Shown: positions 62,401-64,000 of the stretch, in pieces
Position numbering within the stretch: the stretch's first letter is position 1
How the letters are laid out: every line of letters begins with the position of its first letter
DNA from: Ptiloglossa arizonensis
Lineage: Eukaryota > Arthropoda > Insecta > Hymenoptera > Colletidae
Direction: 5' to 3'
Assembly: GCF_051014685.1 (NCBI RefSeq)
Contig: NC_135049.1
Coordinates: 31,947,531-32,011,530 of the forward strand
Length of the DNA stretch: 64,000 nucleotides
Notes under the pieces: generated by a model
What the model saw: only the letters and a program-made list of their open reading frames with translations
The model's database searches: none
Told to the model about the DNA's origin: nothing
Made by a program: the position numbers and the translations under genes

Positions 62401-64000
62401 AACGAACGCGGCAACGCGACCAAGCGTACCGCGTCCCCGCTCTCGAAAACAAAACTGCGACCCTCACCGGGAGCCACCTTCGCCCGTCTATCCCGATTAA
62501 TAATGCAACTTTAAAACCCTCGCCTCGGATCATTGTCTTAGGAGCTTGAATGGACGGCATGAGTCAGGACCCTTTCGCAGAGCGCACGAAATACGAGCCG
62601 CATTGTCCTCGCACCCTCCGACCGATGGATGCGCGTCGAGAGCGTCGCGCGACGTCGAATCGCTCGAGTCGCTCGAGTTCGTTCTTCGATGCCTCGCGTT
62701 TCGTTCGCTCTTCGAAGGAACGATCCTCGGAGTATTCCAGCCGTGACTCCGATCCCTCGACGAAGATCGAGGACGAGCGGTGATTTCGCGCGAGATCGAA
62801 CACCGGACGAAACCGTTGTCCGACGAAATACCGCATGGAAGGTTTCGTAACGTCGAAATTGAAAGGGGAACCGGCTCGTCGATATTTTCGCGAAACTGGA
62901 AGCCTCCGGAGCGCGCGAATCCAGCCGCGTTTATCGAACCCTCGGAAAATAACGTCGAGGGCTCGAGAAGAACGGACGAGACGCGTTCGTGGCCCTCGAG
63001 AAGACCGATCGAATCAACGATACGCGTTTACCTTGATTCGCAATATCGGAAAAGAAAATGTCGTCCCCTCTTGGAGCGTGCTCTCGAGATTCGTTCGAAC
63101 GGAGAGCCGTCTGGAATATCGGCGGGGCTCGAGGGGGTGTGGGCTGGTGGAAAAATGGCGCGATAGGAAGAGGAAGCTCGGGGTCGTTCCGGGCGCGCGT
63201 AACTCGTTGCATTGCCAAACGAATAAACCCGAAAATAGCGGGGAAAAAGGGCCGCGAATATAAACTCAGACAGAGCGATGTAACGCGGCGGGGAACGCCA
63301 TTGGCCGTGTTCCAGATTTTCCTAAAATCCCCGCGGGAACGCTATTTGCCGAAGTTACGGCGGGGCCGCGGGGTCGATACTCAGTTTCGCCGTGGATATA
63401 AGCGGATTTTTTTAACGCGCGCGATAATTGAAGCGCGCTCATTGTTCCTCGGCCTTTCGAGGCGGCCGGTTCCCCCCGTACCCTACCCTTCCCCGACCCT
63501 TTATCTCCGGGCGCCTTTCATCGAGGCCGGCTTTTTTGTAAACAGCTTTGGCCGGCCGCGCGAGAACCGTGCAGGTTAATGGAGAAACCGAGGGGCATAA
63601 TGGTGACTGCAATTTCGAGCATTGTTTCAATTTCTGGGCAGCGCGCGTTGCACACCGCGCGCTCCGACGATAGCAATTTGGCTGCTCGATAGACCGGACG
63701 TAACTCGAGCGGTGCCCCCCACCGATTAATAAAATACGCCTCCGCTCTCGGCGTTCGCTTCATCTTCCCCCTCTCCGCGACACCCTGCCGTTGCATCGAT
63801 GCAACGCGGCTTCGAGACGAGCGTACCGATCGAGAGAGGAAAAAGATCCTCGAGATCGCGAACGGTAGCGAAATCGGAGAATTTTTCGTCGGCCCTCGCG
63901 AGGCTTCCGGCTCGATCTTTCGTTATTCCCGTGCGGTGGAAACGCACGATACGACGGTAAACGAAAGTGGAGCGATGGCCCCCCACCGATTGATAAAACG

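Larger units (their letters stand above)
54405..64000. other. GC-rich region upstream of the 198-residue-protein gene, no supported gene
   Basis: It should contain that gene's promoter and any untranslated first exon. A minus-strand GAG|GTGAGT at 56748-56755 ends a 78-codon frame with a Pro run, a possible leader exon, but its phase does not fit exon 2 at 42460. GGC/GGT (57800-57862) and GTTC (59371-59432) repeats are present. The last 450 bases are less CpG-rich and hold a short repeated motif at the window edge. Confidence 0.45.

Overview
This window is nuclear DNA of an animal, most likely an insect and probably a hymenopteran (bee, ant or wasp). The three genes I can support are split by many introns with GT/AG borders. 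The flanking DNA is GC-rich and full of CpG, TCGA and CGCG words, cut by one AT-rich block, and short simple repeats are common. Order and species are inferred from this style; nothing in the sequence fixes them.

Layout. Positions 1 to about 8.9 kb are GC-rich DNA with no gene I can support. From about 8.9 to 17.2 kb the DNA is AT-rich. It holds a complete five-exon coilin gene on the minus strand (9994-11864), with a 205-bp Tc1/mariner-type miniature element inside its first intron. It also holds several old repeats and, at 14067-15960, a nearly 1.9-kb inverted repeat (foldback element) with long arms, inward-facing TATA boxes and six perfect TGACGTCA palindromes. From 18.2 to 22.6 kb lies a compact twelve-exon minus-strand gene for a 12-helix major-facilitator transporter of the SV2/SVOP type (541 residues as modelled). 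From 37.6 to 54.4 kb a four-exon minus-strand gene encodes a 198-residue protein that I cannot assign to a family; its first intron is 11.7 kb. The rest (22.6-37.6 kb, the introns of that gene, and 54.4-64 kb) is GC-rich non-coding DNA with microsatellites, two local tandem duplications and a few stretches of different composition that could be regulatory.

How it fits together. All three genes are on the minus strand, but nothing suggests joint regulation. Coilin is a nuclear Cajal-body protein, the SV2-like protein is a membrane transporter, and the third is unknown. The exon chains were built by hand from splice sites and reading phase. In every chain the phases close exactly and the last exon ends in a stop, which is the main evidence. 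Most long open frames in the GC-rich part are chance results of stop-codon-poor DNA and were left out.

Most worth checking: the foldback element, the unidentified 198-residue protein, and the miniature element filling most of coilin intron 1.
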